Shown one piece after another: positions 6,067 to 6,122 of a DNA stretch of 6,122 bases. Origin of the DNA: Acidimicrobiaceae bacterium (lineage in GTDB: Bacteria; Actinomycetota; Acidimicrobiia; Acidimicrobiales; UBA10347); the NCBI GenBank assembly GCA_003485885.1, contig DNHM01000086.1:1-6122 (forward strand), given 5' to 3'. Every line of letters begins with the position of its first letter. Position 1 is the first letter of the stretch. The notes below the pieces were generated by a model, which worked only from the letters and a program-made list of their open reading frames with translations, was not told the origin of the DNA and made no database searches. The translations under genes and the position numbers were made by a program.

Positions 6067-6122
6067 ATGGCCGTGCCTGACTATCAGGGCGCATGTGTTT
6101 CGAACATCATCCCGGCACTCCT
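6067..6122 (+). CDS. Start of a divergent CDS, possibly alkaline-phosphatase/phosphodiesterase family (3' truncated by window)
   Basis: From ATG 6067 the frame is open to the window end and encodes MAVPDYQGACVSNIIPAL (18 complete codons). The VPDYxGxxxxNxxPAL pattern resembles the N-terminus of actinobacterial alkaline phosphatase family (nucleotide pyrophosphatase/phosphodiesterase-like) proteins, which often begin with a PxYGGxSLxDLLPSL-like segment. This is recognition from memory over a very short stretch and could be wrong. GTG 6073 is an alternative start that suits the upstream -10-like TAGCCA; no Shine-Dalgarno precedes either codon. The gene diverges from the Rrf2 regulator, with a 73-base gap between the two starts. 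Confidence 0.45.
   Translation, partial: MAVPDYQGACVSNIIPAL

Overview
The window looks like chromosomal core DNA from a moderately GC-rich actinobacterium. I lean towards the Acidimicrobiia or a similar deep branch, but that is an inference from style and not a match. The clues are a type 2 isoleucyl-tRNA synthetase, a DksA/TraR protein with a long Lys/Ala/Pro N-terminal tail, GTG starts without ribosome binding sites, and the traR-lspA-rluD gene order. That order continues the actinobacterial division-gene neighbourhood (ftsZ, sepF, yggT, divIVA, ileS, traR, lspA, rluD).

Layout from left to right: the last 42 codons of a plus-strand gene with an acidic C-terminus, possibly divIVA (1-129); a 179-base convergent gap with two hairpins (130-308); ileS on the minus strand (309-3431); an 87-base divergent promoter region; a plus-strand operon of a DksA/TraR-type RNA polymerase regulator (3519-4058), lspA (4024-4551) and rluD (4548-5462), all overlapping head to tail; a short convergent gap with a weak hairpin; an Rrf2-family regulator on the minus strand (5535-5993); and the first 18 codons of a divergent plus-strand gene, perhaps of the alkaline-phosphatase/phosphodiesterase superfamily, cut by the window end (6067 onward).

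Functionally this is housekeeping: tRNA-Ile charging, a growth-linked transcription factor, lipoprotein signal-peptide cleavage and 23S rRNA pseudouridylation. A likely redox or Fe-S-responsive repressor sits next to them. I found no mobile element, RNA gene, CRISPR array or new multi-gene system. The most notable points are that ileS is turned around inside an otherwise co-linear block, that the TraR protein keeps only one of four zinc-finger cysteines, and that three genes have a -10-like box 6-7 bases before a GTG, as leaderless mRNAs do.
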